Notes: generated by a model not told the origin, from the sequence alone. Positions 1 through 12,850 are shown, counted from the stretch's first letter. The stretch: 64,000 nt of DNA from Chimonanthus salicifolius (GCA_013350335.1 CM023537.1:8795438-8859437), one strand, 5' to 3'. Made by a program: numbers and translations.

Positions 1-890
1 TTTGAATTCATGCAATTGTAATCTTTCTAAAATCCAATTTAGCCGTAGACATAAGCTACTAAATTCAAATAAAATATCTTCGATCAATCAATTAAAAATC
101 CAGAAACTGCACAGCTAGACTACTCGAATTCAACAATTTTTTTTAAAAAAGTCACAAATTATAGACCCGAAAATGTAGTCAAAGCCCTCAAGGGTACAAT
201 CCTTCCAGCTAATTCAGGCCAGGATCACTTAAATTTAATGAAGAAAAGTTTCTTAAAAAAAAATAATTTTTCGCGCAGAAAAAGAAACTGCTACTCAATC
301 CGACTGCAAATCCATTCAGTAATAAAGACGAAATCGAGAAATTACTTCACTCGACTACTATATGTGGCAAAAAAAAAAGCCACAATTTGTTACAAATCAA
401 AGATAAAATTGTGCTATAACCCTCTTTTCACGAATTTGAGATGCAACCTTTCTTAAAAAAGGGGCAACAAGAGCAAAACCCAAATCGAAATCCTGTGAAA
501 GAGCTATAACTGGAGGGAAAAAAGGAAACCCAACTCCAAGAGAAGATCAAATCATCAAAATCCAAGCGAATTTTCTATCCAATCAAAAGACGCCTAATCG
601 AATCCGTAAACACGAAATCCCAGCCACGGAAAACCTCCCAACTCAGAAGGGTGAGAAAGGGAGAGAGAGATACGGAGCGAATCAAAAGCAAGTAAGAGGA
701 GAAGACTCACTGATTATTTTTGGTGTCGTGGAAAAGAAATTCCCTGGAATTCTATTTCCTTGGGTGAGATTATTATTAGCCCATCGATTTTTTCTCTGCA
801 AATCGAAGAATCTTAAATTCCTCAGTACGAGATTGAGCAAGAATTTTTTTTCTCCTTCACGCAAAGGTCTCTGTCTCTAGTCTCTTGAGC
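1..890 (-). other. Probable 5' UTR exon and first intron of a gene running left out of the window
   Basis: On the minus strand, a stretch from about 890 to 710 has pyrimidine-rich and purine-rich leader-like composition and ends in a good donor (AATCA|GTGAGTCTTC, exon end near 710). The rest, down to position 1, is AT-rich and intron-like, with no long reading frame on either strand. A leader exon followed by an intron before the start codon is common in plant genes. No coding exon is visible, so the product cannot be named. This is inferred from one splice site and base composition only. Confidence 0.35.
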
Positions 891-1738
891 ATGGACTCTC
901 CTCGCTCCCCGGCTGCTAAAATAACGTTTTATTTTATTATTATTTTCAGGTGATTATTTTTTATCTTATCTTTTTTACTTTTTTTACTTAAACGTAAATG
1001 GAGATTTGGATAGACAAAAATGACCTTAATCTTATTTTACTTTTTCTCTCTTTTCTTATAGTAGTATTTAAAAAAAAAAAATATTTAGATCGATTGGACT
1101 TCTGATTAAATCAGGCTTAAATTTTGACTCCAAGTTGACCATGGTTAAACTCCACTAACTCTTCAAGGTTTAACCTTGACTAGGTCAAAATTTGCTAGAA
1201 CCCATATCTATATTATATTTGTTTATAAAAAAATATAATTTATAAATATTTTAGAGAAGCAAAGACTTTTTTATGCATATTTTGATTATAAACGTGGCTC
1301 CTATATTCTACTAATATTAAGGATGATGGTTTAATGAAAAGTCCCACATCTACACATGAGAGCAATTTAAAATCATTTTAATTAAATTAATTAAATCATG
1401 TTTTTTTAAAAAAAATTGATAACTTTAACTTATTTTTTATTTTTAAATTTTTTTAGTCTCTTTAACTATTTTTGTGAAAATGTCTATCCATGAATATAAA
1501 GCTGAAGATAAATCACTTTATATGAATTGATAAATTTTTGTTTTCAAGTTTTTTAAAATTTAATCAAATTAAATAATTTTTCATCTCTTGGTAGTGTATT
1601 TATTTGTTTATTAAACAAAAGTTTATATGTGAACATGGAAGTCAAAAAAAATCAATGTGGTCAAAATTACCTTTTACATTAGTAATTTATTTACATGTCT
1701 TATGAAATGAGGGTGGACTTTTCATTCATTTAGTTTAA
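891..1738. other. AT-rich intergenic DNA, nothing recognised
   Basis: I see no coding frame, RNA gene or clear repeat structure here. A few poly-A and poly-T runs are present. Confidence 0.5.
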
Positions 1739-2180
1739 CAATGTTATCAAAACCAGACTGAACCGCAGTCGAACCGACGGTTCCAGTGGCCGCGGTTCGA
1801 TCATGGGTTAAAAACTGTTTTTGGTCAAAACCGCATAAAACCGGTTAGACCCGTTGTTTTAGGCGGTTTTGATGATAAAACCGTGAACCGCGGTTCACAA
1901 ATTTTTAATTTTTTTATATATTTTTTTTAATTTTTCCCTTCAAAATATCAAAAAATAATATTTAAAAATATATATATTTGAAATATAAAGGTTTCTTATC
2001 ATTTCGTATTCCATATCTTTCACCGTTTTGGTATATTACTCAGAATTTGAATATTATTTGTAATATTTATATTATATTATTAATTGACCGCCTTTGATCG
2101 ATTTTGACTGCAGTTGAACCCGGTTAAACTCAAAATGCCTCGAATACGGTTCGTTACACGATACGATTCTGATAACATTG
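1739..2180. mobile_element. MITE-like element with CAATGTTATCA inverted ends and CCGGTT-rich arms
   Basis: The ends are inverted copies of CAATGTTATCA (1739-1749 and 2170-2180). Both subterminal regions are rich in degenerate AACCG/CGGTT motifs, while the centre is AT-rich. There is no coding capacity. Ends and composition match the non-autonomous DNA transposons common in plants. I could not find a convincing target duplication, so the superfamily is not assigned. Confidence 0.6.
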
Positions 2181-2586
2181 CATAGTACTACAAGACTAAG
2201 ACTAGGCATTTTGACTTCACATTTCTTTGTCCACAGTTTAAATAAACTACAAAAATTTAATAATTGAAAAATGTTTTGAAATGATGAAATTGTGAAGAGC
2301 CTAAAAATATAGTTTAATTAATTCAATTATGGTAATTTTTTACATTCTTCATATTAAGAGGAGAAAATTTCTAATAAATTATAGATACAGAAGGAGGAGA
2401 CACTTCAGCCAATCCTACAGAAGCATAAGGAAGGAGGGAACCTGAGTTGATCCAGAAGAGAGAAGGCTAAAGATGACTCGACATTACTATAGCGCTCCTT
2501 GTGCTACAATATCGCATGGTTCATCAATTGGATTTACTTTTTATTTTATTTTTTAAATAAATTTTAAAGGCCTATAAATACATCAT

Positions 2587-2938
2587 TGTTGGGGCTGCAA
2601 ACAAGTTTCACATCCATTCAAAAAAGGGAGAAAGAGAGAGTTATAAGGGGCTGATTAACTCCACCTATTAGATTAGTTTTTTGGGCTGGAACACTAAGCC
2701 CAACAAGTGGTATCAGAGCTGGACCCTAAGCGTATGCATGTGGACTCAGGATCCCTTAGCTGAACGAGATGGTTGGCAACGATGTTTGATCCATTGAAGA
2801 ACTTCATTTGAGAGAGGATTGTTGGGGCTGCAATTGAGTTCCACATTGACTGGGAAAGGAAAGAAATAGAGAGTTATAAGGGGCCCGACAATTCCACCTA
2901 TCAGGTTAGTCTTTTGGGCTAGAACTCTATGCTCAACA
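2587..2938 (+). mobile_element. Complete TRIM (terminal-repeat retrotransposon in miniature)
   Basis: Two direct LTRs of 119 bp (2587-2705 and 2820-2938) start with TGTTGGGGCTGCAA and end in CAACA. They surround only 114 bp of internal DNA. Two bases after the left LTR lies TGGTATCAGAGC (2708-2719), the primer-binding site complementary to initiator tRNA-Met. A short purine tract precedes the right LTR. The element is flanked by a perfect 5-bp target duplication ATCAT (2582-2586 and 2939-2943). It carries no protein and must have moved with enzymes from other LTR elements. The two LTRs differ at many positions, so the insertion is not recent. Confidence 0.9.
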
Positions 2939-2943
2939 ATCAT

Positions 2944-5479
2944 TGCCATGCATTAGGGCTCAAAGACCACTCTCCATAGAAATCGGGTGTATGTTAATAG
3001 GAATGTTTGCATACTCTTAGAATTAGTCGGATGTTCTAAAATGTCTGGACAAAAGTATTCTGTAATTATTCTTGTATATATCTTTGTAATTTTACATACA
3101 TTACTTTCCAAAATTTAGAAAATTATTTAGGTAATTATCTCATTTCCTAATACAGGTAAAAGTATAACGATGAGTTAAGTTTCCATTATTATAAGTATGA
3201 TTTCGCACTTTAAATTCAAATTTAAGGAAACATCAATGTTTGTATAACTCCTCTTCACAAGTAAATTGAATAGTATAAAGATTTATTTTATGGCTTAACT
3301 TTAAAACTAATAAACTAAAGTTAAAGAATTGAGACAATTTAAAGAGGTCAATTTTATTTAATGATTCATTTAATTTAATTAATAGCAACTACTTTGATCA
3401 GATGGATTAGATGTTGCAATTATTTATTCAAATGCATATGATGATATACTAAAGATTTTATATGAACAGTTATATTAAAATTTTGTCTATTGAGATTTTC
3501 TAATAAAGATATGCCATTTAATAAATTTCAAGACTCACACAATTTAGTGTGATGTAAAGAGGACCACCGGAGTAAGTTGCATATAAATTTAGACTAAGTT
3601 GCATATAAATTTAGACGTATGCATATAAAATTTTATCCTTGTCTAATTATCTTATCTCTTGATTTTATATTTTTTAAAATTAATGACCTATATTTATAAA
3701 AAATTAACCAAGATTAAGTTAGAATTATCAATTAATAATAAAACTTTATATACTTTATGCCAATCATCTATCAATTAAACTCAATTATATAAGTTTGTAC
3801 TAAAATAGATTAAACTACCATTATTACAGTGACATACTTTCCTTTTTCTCAAGGTTAAAAAGGTATTCAAATGATTAACATTTTTCATGCATTACTTCGA
3901 TATTTCAGTACTATAATATTAAATAATTTATGATATTATCAATCAACACTTGCAATCCTTCGGTCTATACGAAATGTGAAAGTAAGACCTTTTCAGATAT
4001 TAAATTGGGTGGAAATATTTTTTTTTATTTCTATTTCTTTATTGTAATTAATTTTTTTAGTAATATCTTAGATCTCATTTGTTATTTTATAGTGATTAAT
4101 GTAAAGGTATTTAGTTAATGATTTATTCAAAGACAAGAGCCACATGTGAAGTACATTTAAGAATTAATATTTACTAAATTAAAAAAAGAATGTTTGTATA
4201 AAAAATTTAACATTTTATTATAAATCTGCAGTATTTTCTCAATGTAAAATATAAAAAAAGCTTAAAATAAGTGAGAAAGGTTTGGTCACTTCACTAATTT
4301 ATTCTCCCATATGGACTTTGTAAAGGAAAGGTGCAGTTTAACTTGCACAAACCGACAAGCTGAAGTTTAATTGACTAACTTGCCCTTCTAATTTTAAAGC
4401 CGCCATTAGCAACTTGGAGGGATTTTGACTTGCGTAGGGTCATCTGAACATGGGCCATCCAAGGTGGAGTGATTTCATCAACGGCTCTTGTGCATCAGAT
4501 TAGGTTACATGTTCTTAATTATTGTTTATCTAGATTAAGTTTAAATTTGATTTAAATCATATATTATTATCATTCCAAGGACTTTTGTTTGGTTTACATG
4601 GAATTTTGATATGATTTATACTCAAAATTTAGTAATAGAATTTATATTTTAAATTTAAAATAATTCCTTTTAATCTTTTTAAAAAGAGTTTTTACATAAG
4701 AGTTGGGTTGAAGTGATGTTCAGAAATTCATTTCAAAAAGTGAGAGTGTTGATTTCGATTTTCACTCCATTTTAAATTACTATTTTTCTTAAAATTATTT
4801 GATATGTGTGGATGGAAAGACTTAAATATGTCTGAAGAATTAATTAAGTGCTCTAAAAAATCTGAACGATAAAAAAAACTTGTTTATTTAACACTGATAA
4901 ACGGTCTTCTTTTTAAGTTAATGGCTGAGAAACATGTGATAGAATCAACGTATGATAGGACATAAGATGTTTAAATATGTTGATTAAATTGGGTGATAAT
5001 ATTAGATATGATAGAAATGATATTTTTTATATTTAAGTTACTTAAAATATAATACAATATTTAGATAAAGTTAATGGAATGGTGTTACTGATTTTTTTTT
5101 ATTCACGTGTGGAAAACTCATATACAGTTCTACTAAATCTCTATAGATGAACTCATTACTCCGAAGGCATACTAAGGTTAGTTTAAAAATTTATAAATCT
5201 TGTAGAATTTATATTGGGTACAAATTAATTTGAGTCATTAGTTTTAATGTGCTTGAGGTTTGATTACAGACTTACAGGTCATGTGTTAAATCAATTTGTG
5301 TTGAATTATTGGTGAGATTAAACTGAGTATGAGTCATAGTGAGTTGAGTTGGTCGAGTCATCTGTTGGAGATGAACGTCTTTTCCATCTAGCGTGGTAAC
5401 ATGTCGCCATCCATAAGATTATAAAATCTAATTCCTCACATGAGTCATGCACTTATAGGGTATTAGGGGCAGATACAGG
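2944..5479. other. AT-rich intergenic DNA, no gene seen
   Basis: No supported coding region. A short direct duplication of a GTTGCATATAAATTTAGAC phrase occurs near 3576-3615. Otherwise I see only AT-rich sequence. Confidence 0.5.
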
Positions 5480-6150
5480 GGTATTATCGTCCTTGAAAGT
5501 CAAGAGCCGTGAGCGCCCTGATTTGGCGTATCCTAGTTAACCAACGGTCCAGATTTTTCCAAGAGTCATGCGTTAACCATAGCGCATGCGTTGATAGTCA
5601 ATTTAACGCCTCAAGTGTAGGCCCAAGCAAAGCGATAGTGGGCTCGGCAGCTGTCATTGCAGGACACGTGGAGGACAGAGCGCTGGTAGTTGGTGAGATA
5701 ACGGCGTGTTGACGGCGAATCGCCGTTAGCATCGCAGTCTTGTCTAGGCCCGGGGTAGCAAGTCGGATGTAGGAAGACACGCATCCGCTAGCGACGGCGA
5801 CCGTCAACTGCCACGCGTACTGTGGCCGCCGACAGATCTACGTATGAGATTGTACCACGTGGTGCATCCAGGTCGCTTCGGGAATACAAGGCCAGTTCAC
5901 GTTCGGGTGTAGAACACGCACTATGCGGGGCCAGTAAAGTACCAAAAACACCGTGTGGCTTTCGAAACAGACTCTGTCTGTATTTTGATTTGTCGTTTTC
6001 TGAGTCTCTCAGGCGTTGTCTTTTTTTATTTTTATATTCTTTATTTGAAAAGCAGCAAGTTGTTGTTACTGGGCCCCACTTTTGCATCGTTCCAGTCCGT
6101 CCATATTGTTTATGTACAGTTGTACACCGTTGATGGACTCTAAAACAAAG
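5480..6150. promoter_or_regulatory. GC-richer island with G-box/ABRE cores, promoter-like
   Basis: This stretch of about 670 bp has clearly higher GC and more CpG than its AT-rich surroundings. It contains two CACGTG cores (GACACGTGG near 5664 and CCACGTGG near 5854), the usual binding site of plant bZIP and bHLH factors, and a short hairpin ACGGCGAATCGCCGT near 5712. Open frames of 60-133 codons occur on both strands, but none resembles a known protein and none has a convincing gene structure. It may be a promoter or the remnant of a lost gene. Confidence 0.35.
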
Positions 6151-6499
6151 GACATCTAGGGAGACCTTGATCTTTGATATGAAATTCAATGGTTTATGCG
6201 TTTTAGAAATATGTACAATATTAATGCAGTCATATCAGCTCATCTATAAAGCCAGATAATATTATAGAGAGTAACTCTTTTGAAGTACTGATTTTAAGAT
6301 TTCAAGAACCCTAGGCTAACTTTTAAGACCTTTTATACATTCATAAAAAATAAAATTATATAATTTTTTATAAAGTATCAAATATTCCTCTTTTATTTTA
6401 CATGTAAAATAGGTGAACGGTTGAGCTTATTATTTTAGACCTATTTTAGTAAGTTTAATTTCTAACTTTTTTAATCTATATAATAAAAGAGTTTATAAA

Positions 6500-6685
6500 C
6501 TTGGAGGCTCTATCTATTTGGGGGTCTTAGACAGCAGCGTACATTACTTATAGATAGGGTCGGACCTTTCCTCTTGTGTTAAGAGTCACTTGAACTTAAG
6601 ACTTTCTACTAATTTGGAGGAGTTTTTGACCGTTAAACCAACTTTAACAAGTTATCTTAGAGTATCTTTCTAAGTGTTCATCTAA
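6500..6685 (-). repeat. Degenerate SINE, family B
   Basis: Read on the minus strand, this matches the family B SINE body seen well preserved at 52466-52669: the tRNA-like head with 'gttaag..tcact' and the 'caagaac..ctcc' block, in the same order. No target duplication is recognisable. Confidence 0.4.
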
Positions 6686-7137
6686 AGATTTTTTACAAAT
6701 TATAATAAATAATGAATTCTATATATTCATAAAATTTATATGCATAAATAGATTATCATGAAAATTATTATATTAAAAAAATTCAATAAATTATTTTAAT
6801 TATTAATTTTTATATTAAAAATTAACAATTGAATATCATATTTAATTTAATAGTTGAAAATATATCAAATAAAAATAATTTTAATAAATTGAATTTAAGA
6901 TAAAATTGACCATAAATGAAATTCTTGTGTCCATCCAACAATCCTTAAGTCTCCATGCGCAGAATAATATCATGGCATACTAGTAGGTACTCGGTAGGTG
7001 ATGATCCCTTCTTCTTCGATTGCCTAATGCCCTCTCAACAATTGGCAAGAGTGAAAATCAACAATCTCTATGTCTATGGCCGACATAAGCCCTTTATTTA
7101 TATTGTGTGTTTATAAAAGATGTGCATTTTTAAGATG

Positions 7138-7352
7138 GGCAAAATTTGTTAGGAGATATGAGATTGAATAAAATTTTTATTTTATTTTTATTGGTGTACC
7201 GCTCATCAAGTACTGGTGAACCGATATTTAGAACATATATATACAGAGTAGTGTGTTATCGATTTACCGATGCTTGATGAGCGATACACCAGTAGAAGTA
7301 AAAATGAAATTTCATTATATCCCATGTCTCTTAATAAAATTTACTTGTATTA
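7138..7352. mobile_element. Fold-back MITE-like inverted repeat
   Basis: The left arm (about 7138-7222) and right arm (about 7257-7352) are inverted copies of each other; the inner parts carry TACCGCTCATCAAG and its complement CTTGATGAGCGATA. The centre is about 35 bp. No coding capacity. This arrangement is typical of short fold-back MITEs. Confidence 0.55.
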
Positions 7353-8388
7353 AGATGAGAGGCCTTCACAAAATAGAACAAAGAAGAAGAAAAATCCTAA
7401 GAGGTTCAGACAGCCAAGCCTTCCCCCATTTACAATATTTGCTAAAATCTCAAAAATCTCAACACCTGACAAGTGTCCTATGGTGTCATTAAATAAAATT
7501 AAAAAAATCCTATATCTTGCATGGAGATGAAATCCATTTTTCCATTCTTGATCTATTGTTAGATCCAAAAATCATGTAATGCAATCTTGGAAAAGTGGTG
7601 GTATGCAATATCTCATGATCCCTTACTCCCAGCAAATGGGCCTCATAAATGGATCTTTTCCAAAATACCTTAGAATGGGCCCTGACCCGCATATGTACCT
7701 TACGTGCCATGAGTGGTCTCATCTTGCCTTTTGTCATTTGCTTATGGGGCAGATTCTGTACTAGGGGTATAAGATTTGGTAAATTCGGCCAATATTTGTC
7801 TGATACGGGCAAATATCGGCCTAGATATCGGCTGATATTTATATTTTTAAATTTTAATTTTTTAAAAAACAACTTTTTTATTTTTTTTAAATGATTTTTT
7901 TCAAAAAAAAGCCACTGAGATGTAAAAAAAAAAAATTGAGGAGAGAGAAAAAGTCTGGGTCAAGCCGATTTTTCGATTCGTGTTATGCACACAACATCAA
8001 AGAAGTGGCTACCAAGAGTAGAGCTAAAGAAGTAAACAGATATCAAACATCAATTGATTACAAATTAAATTAAAAACAATCTTCATTTGTTTGTGATAAA
8101 TTAAAGAAATATGTGAATCTCATTATTAAACAAGTACAAAATAAAAAGATGGACATAGTGTTAGTTTTTCAAGTTCCAAAGTGGGTTGCCTTTTGCTCAT
8201 CTTGCCTTTGAAGAAAGTCTGTCTAGTCTATTTATCACTTAAAACTCGCTTTATGGTTCCACTTGCTTAAAACTTGGGCCAAGTTGTAAAAGGACTGGGC
8301 TTGGTTGGGGGCCCATAGTAGAAATGTGATAATTGATTTTCATAGTGAGAGGAATGAAAAAAGAGATGTTCCAAGGGGAAAAAAGATA

Positions 8389-8558
8389 ATTTTTTTTTTG
8401 AATTTATGTGTGGGAAATTGTGGGATACCAAGTGTAAAATCCCCCACGAGTGAACCTACTACTCCTAGTATACACCAAGGTTAGACCATAGGGGTTCGAA
8501 CCTGCAACCTCCTGCTTCTTAAGGCGGGAGGCAACCGATTCAAATACACCCATGTGGG
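8389..8558 (-). mobile_element. SINE, family A
   Basis: On the minus strand the copy begins with a tRNA-like head: an internal promoter B-box core (GGTTCGAACC on this strand) and an upstream A-box-like region. It ends in an A-rich tail, seen as the T run at 8389-8400. The body matches the copies at 18809, 22525 and 45061. Confidence 0.65.
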
Positions 8559-8570
8559 TGGAATATATTA

Positions 8571-8879
8571 GGGCTGAAACTTGGGTCAGCTTTTAATAAA
8601 CTCAATCCAACTCATGTCAAAATTTATTGTACCCAACTAGACCCGAGCCAAATTACTAAATCCGACCCAACTCAAATTTCTGACCCGACTCAATACAAGT
8701 GCTGTTTTATTGCTTTTATAACTTGGTGCAGTTGAGTCGAGTCGGATTGATTTTAAATTTCTCAACCTGAGCCCGCCCAAATTTCATGCAGGTTTTATTT
8801 TTCCAACCCAACCCAACTCGAGATATCCAAATACATAACTTAAACCCATTGATTTCTCGGGTGGGGACAAGTTTCACCT
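8571..8879. mobile_element. MITE-like element of the GGGTCGGGTT family, copy 1
   Basis: The ends are inverted (GGGCTGAAACTTGGGTC at left, complement of GTTTCACC at right) and directly flanked by TA on both sides (8569-8570 and 8880-8881). The interior is a degenerate series of 'aacccgacccaactc' motifs. No coding capacity. The TA duplication suggests a Tc1/mariner-type transposase in trans. Confidence 0.55.
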
Positions 8880-9301
8880 TAGTGATTCACTTTTCTCTTC
8901 TGATTGCAATATGAAATGAGTGAAAACATACAACAAGAATATTTTATTTCACCTTATTCAGAAGGAATGTTGGTTGGGTGAACATCCTGCCCTTTCTTTA
9001 AAATGATACACGGAATTTGCTGTATCTTCCTCAATTAAGTAGAGAGTATGTGTATATTTTGTATTTATAGAAAAATACATCGTATAAGTAAAGAGAGTCA
9101 AAATTTATAGAAAAGGAATTAAAAAAAAAATCTTGCATACAGTAACACATTAATTGGAAACATTTTAGGTGTAATCCAGTTATTTAAACAAGCCCAAAAG
9201 TTTTGAACTCCAAGCTCAATACATGGGCATATCTGTAAATGGGTTTCCATTATCCACGTGGACACATGCCATAAAAACAAATTATTCCTTCTAAGCAAAT
9301 A

Positions 9302-9460
9302 CTCCTTCCGTTCCATTTTAGTTGTCTCATTTTAAATATATAAGACTAGCACTTAATATGATCTTATCCATTTTCAACACACTATTTTAATATGAATGAG
9401 ACAACTATTTTAGGACAATCCCAAAATTCACATAAGACAACTAAATTAGAATAGAGTTAG
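9302..9460. mobile_element. Stowaway-type MITE
   Basis: The left end CTCCTTCCGTTCCATTTTAG is the classic Stowaway terminus. The right end is its imperfect inverted copy, and TA duplications flank both sides (9300-9301 and 9461-9462). At about 160 bp, with no coding capacity and an AT-rich interior, it is a typical member. Confidence 0.8.
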
Positions 9461-9462
9461 TA

Positions 9463-10480
9463 CATATTATCAGGCCCAAGAAGAAAAAAGGCCCAACCAA
9501 TAACAAGTTAAAAGATTGACTATGTAGGCCAGTGTTACCAAATAATCCAGGCCCACAACAGAGAAACTTATTAAATAATCCATATAGCTTAGTCCTACCA
9601 AGTTCCTATTTGTACTGAACTCAAACCCAGCCCCATGGTCGAACCCAAAATATTCAGAACAGTGTTTGAATCATTCATATATTTTATATCAATGCGAATC
9701 ATCATGTCATTGTCATCATCACCATCATCAGCATCACTCCCTCCGTTTTTCATCGTCACTACGGCATTGTCAATGCAACCCATTGATCCAATTGTATAGA
9801 GGGTTCCCTTTTACCTAGTGCCTTTCACTTGTAATCGTTCCATTCTTCATGTTTGGATTGTCTTTCGTCGTCTATATAGTACACAAATAGAAACTATCTT
9901 TTATTTTTAAGATCAAGATATCTAGACGTCCCACCTAAAATCAACCTGTTATCTTCTAGTGGAGATTAGGCTGTTTTAGATCTTGTTTTAACACAGTTGA
10001 TCAAGGGAGAAATCAAGCAGGCTCAAGATGGGGAACTTCAATTTGAATTTTACCTAGAAAATTTGAGAAGAATTCTCAAGTCTTTCCAAATTCAAGTGAC
10101 ACCAAAGGAATTCTTTCTCTTGTAGAGAAAATAAAAATTCCAACGGATCACCAAAATTCCAATTCTGACTTTGAAGAAACTCGGAAAGAACTAAAGAATC
10201 AAAACTCACTGATGGAATATGGAATTGAAACCATGTAATTCACACACTCAATGGTACTAGGCTTTGAATTCTAGAAATTAAAATTGGGTAAAATAAATTG
10301 AATTAAATGTAAAATTGGTTGAACTACAAAACATAAATTGAAAGGAAGATTACTCACTACACAAAGAAGAGCCAAGTTACCACTCAAGAATGAGATGGCC
10401 TAGGTTCGCTGATCACACCTTTATTTTTAATGTAAAAGTTCCAATAATTACATAAAGTGTCGTCGCTTGGATTTTTGATT
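9463..10480. other. Intergenic DNA, nothing recognised
   Basis: No supported gene. A small (ATC)n-like run lies near 9700-9740. Confidence 0.45.
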
Positions 10481-10482
10481 AA

Positions 10483-10815
10483 TGCTTAAAATATATGATT
10501 AGAACTTATCTTTAAAAATTGATTATTAAGGAGAGAGAACCCATGTGCTTATTAACTCTATAACTCAAAGGTGCACTGTTGATATGGGATTTTGTTAATA
10601 CTCTTCTCAACGCAAAGGCTGGAGACACTTGACTCTCCTCCTCAGTGCTAGGGCTGAAGACACTCGGCTCTCCCCTTCTATTTTGGGCTAGAGATGCGAA
10701 CCCGACACATCCTGTAACCATGTTAAAATACATTAGAAGAACTCATTCTTAAAAATTGATTATTAAAGAAAGGGAACTCATGTGCTAACCCAAAGGTTCA
10801 CTAACAATGTGAGAA
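10483..10815 (-). mobile_element. Degenerate TRIM-like element
   Basis: Two similar blocks, near 10483-10582 and 10722-10815, both contain AAAAATTGATTATTAA followed by a purine run and 'ccatgtgct'. They flank an unrelated interior of about 140 bp. On the minus strand a decayed primer-binding-site-like TGGTTACAGG follows one block. The layout resembles the TRIM at 19348-20023, but the ends and target duplication are eroded. Confidence 0.4.
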
Positions 10816-11929
10816 TTTATTAAAAAGATAAAAGAGAAAATAATTAAAATTAAGAAAAAATCAAAACTAACGGCAAGGAATCCCAAAGTCGGCTAGAACA
10901 TTGTTATGTTTGTATTTTTCATTAAAAATAAAAATAGGTTTCTCTTTGCTGCAAAAGATTCTGCATATAATATTTCTTCGAAGATCTCATCTTTGTTTGG
11001 TTTCGACCTAACTTATGATTTGGTGGGCTCAAATTTGATTTTTCTTCAGATGGGCTGGGCTGGGTCCATCTAAAGCCTTATTCCTGCCATTTTTATGCTG
11101 GGCCGGACATGTCCTGTGATTGAAACAACACATCCAATCCGTATTCCATTGCCTATCCATACAGTGAAATTATAGCTTCAACATAGTATAATGCACTTGA
11201 TGAACCCTTTTCATCATTGGTTGGATATTCTCAAAGCAAGCTCTGTCAGGCTTGAAATAGAAACAATTATGTCATGGTTGGGCATGTGACAATGGGTCCC
11301 ACAGTAGATAGACCTCTACTAGTTGATTAGGTGGCCCTAATATCAGGTGGGCCCATCCATGCACAGAGAAGATAAATGAATAAATGGGCCATAAATATTC
11401 ATAGGGTGTAAGTATAAGCAACCAAGGGAAAAGTCAAATGTTTTGTGGGTCCTTCTCTGCAGAGCTACTACAACAGTGACAATTCAACAAAATCCAAGTA
11501 CTCCGATCCACACATTGGAAACTAGTAATAGATTAGGGCCCACTTCAAAAAGAAAGAAAGAATGGGAAAAGGAAGGCCAAGCACTTGACTGTGAAATGAA
11601 GGAATATCGCTGTACACTCTCATCATCTCTAGTCTCTACCACCATAGACCAAACTTCACGGTACGGGTATAAAATGCATGGGACTCAATCCCTATCCACT
11701 CATCCTGATTCAACTTGCAAATCCAATCCCAACTGGGGGTGGGTAACTCATCCATCAAATTAGAAATATCAATAAAATCTTTTAAAAAAATTAATTTAAT
11801 TATTTTAAAATTTTTATTTGAGACTGCGGAATGAACGATTGACATGAACCTATGTGAAAGTTAGATATGAAGTTGACTAGGTTTAAATGTCGATGATGAT
11901 TGACATATCAAATATATCTGAAGTTTGGT
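10816..11929. other. Intergenic DNA, no gene seen
   Basis: An open frame of 106 codons at 11443-11763 has no recognisable domain, no convincing context and a mixed composition. I do not support it as a gene. Confidence 0.4.
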
Positions 11930-12115
11930 ATTTCAAAGAATTTTTTACTATCAAGGTGTCGAAGTATCTTAGAACATCTAACTAATCATCGAGGCATTTG
12001 CAAGTTTCCTCACCTAAATACCAGTGACTCTACGAAAAATGATCCTTTCAGATAGAATGAAAATCGAACCCATGTACATCTAATCATCATTCAAACTCCT
12101 TTGAATTACTATACA
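11930..12115 (-). repeat. Degenerate SINE, family B
   Basis: On the minus strand this follows the family B body: head region near 12100, then the 'gggttcgatttt' B-box-like core, and the 'ctaag..acttcgacacc' tail region near 11960. Confidence 0.45.
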
Positions 12116-12679
12116 ACATCTTATTCCATGTTAGAGTCCTAAACTATGATTCAATCAATTGAAACTTTAATGCTTTTAATGAATAATGTCCAAATTTAAT
12201 AATGTGTATTGGTCTAATGAGTGTTGACACTTCATTTTCTTGGATTTATAAAAAACTTATTTAATTCCATGTCTAAGTAAAAGTTGATAAAAAGTTTTGA
12301 GATTTTTATTTATTTATTTTTAAAGGCAACATTAAAAACATCGAAAGTTGAAAATGTTCCAAACAAAGAAAATGAAAATTATGTTCACGTGAAATATAAA
12401 GTTGTTTGTCTTTTAGTTGATGCTTTGTAATTTAAAGTTATTATTGTTTTTGACAACTTAAAGATAATAATTTAAAGTGACTTTTGTAATTTATCCATGC
12501 TAGTATTGTCCTTTCCTTGTATTTAGTACCATTGAATGATAGTTATTCAATACCAATCAACAGATATAATTGGATTCTTTCTAAACCCCTCTCATGGACG
12601 CTTCATTTTCTCAATACCGGGTCTCAACTCTCAACTAGATCAATCGAACCCCTACAAACATCTAAGCACAATCCGATAT

Positions 12680-12850
12680 TAATAATTTAAATTAACCTGC
12701 ACGAATAGCTAAGTTGATCTAAACTTTTAGGATTAGACTAGAGATTTTGAATTCGACTGCTCTGTGGTTTACGTGACACATGAGACTTTTAGGTGGTTTC
12801 TTGTATCCGTAGGACTAGTCTTACCTCCGATATGAAATAGAGATACTCTT
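12680..12850 (+). repeat. SINE-like repeat, family C
   Basis: About 170 bp recur at 14125-14260 with the same order of blocks: 'ttgatctaa..ctttta', 'agattagagattttgaattcg', 'gtatccgtag' and 'ctcacctccgat'. A third partial copy is near 62787-62850. The 'ttgaattcgac' core may be a decayed B box. I infer a SINE-like family from recurrence. Confidence 0.45.

Noticed and set aside
5788..6189. 133-codon minus-strand open frame in the GC-rich island
   Set aside because: No recognisable domain, overlapping frames on the other strand of similar length, and no splice or promoter structure that singles it out.
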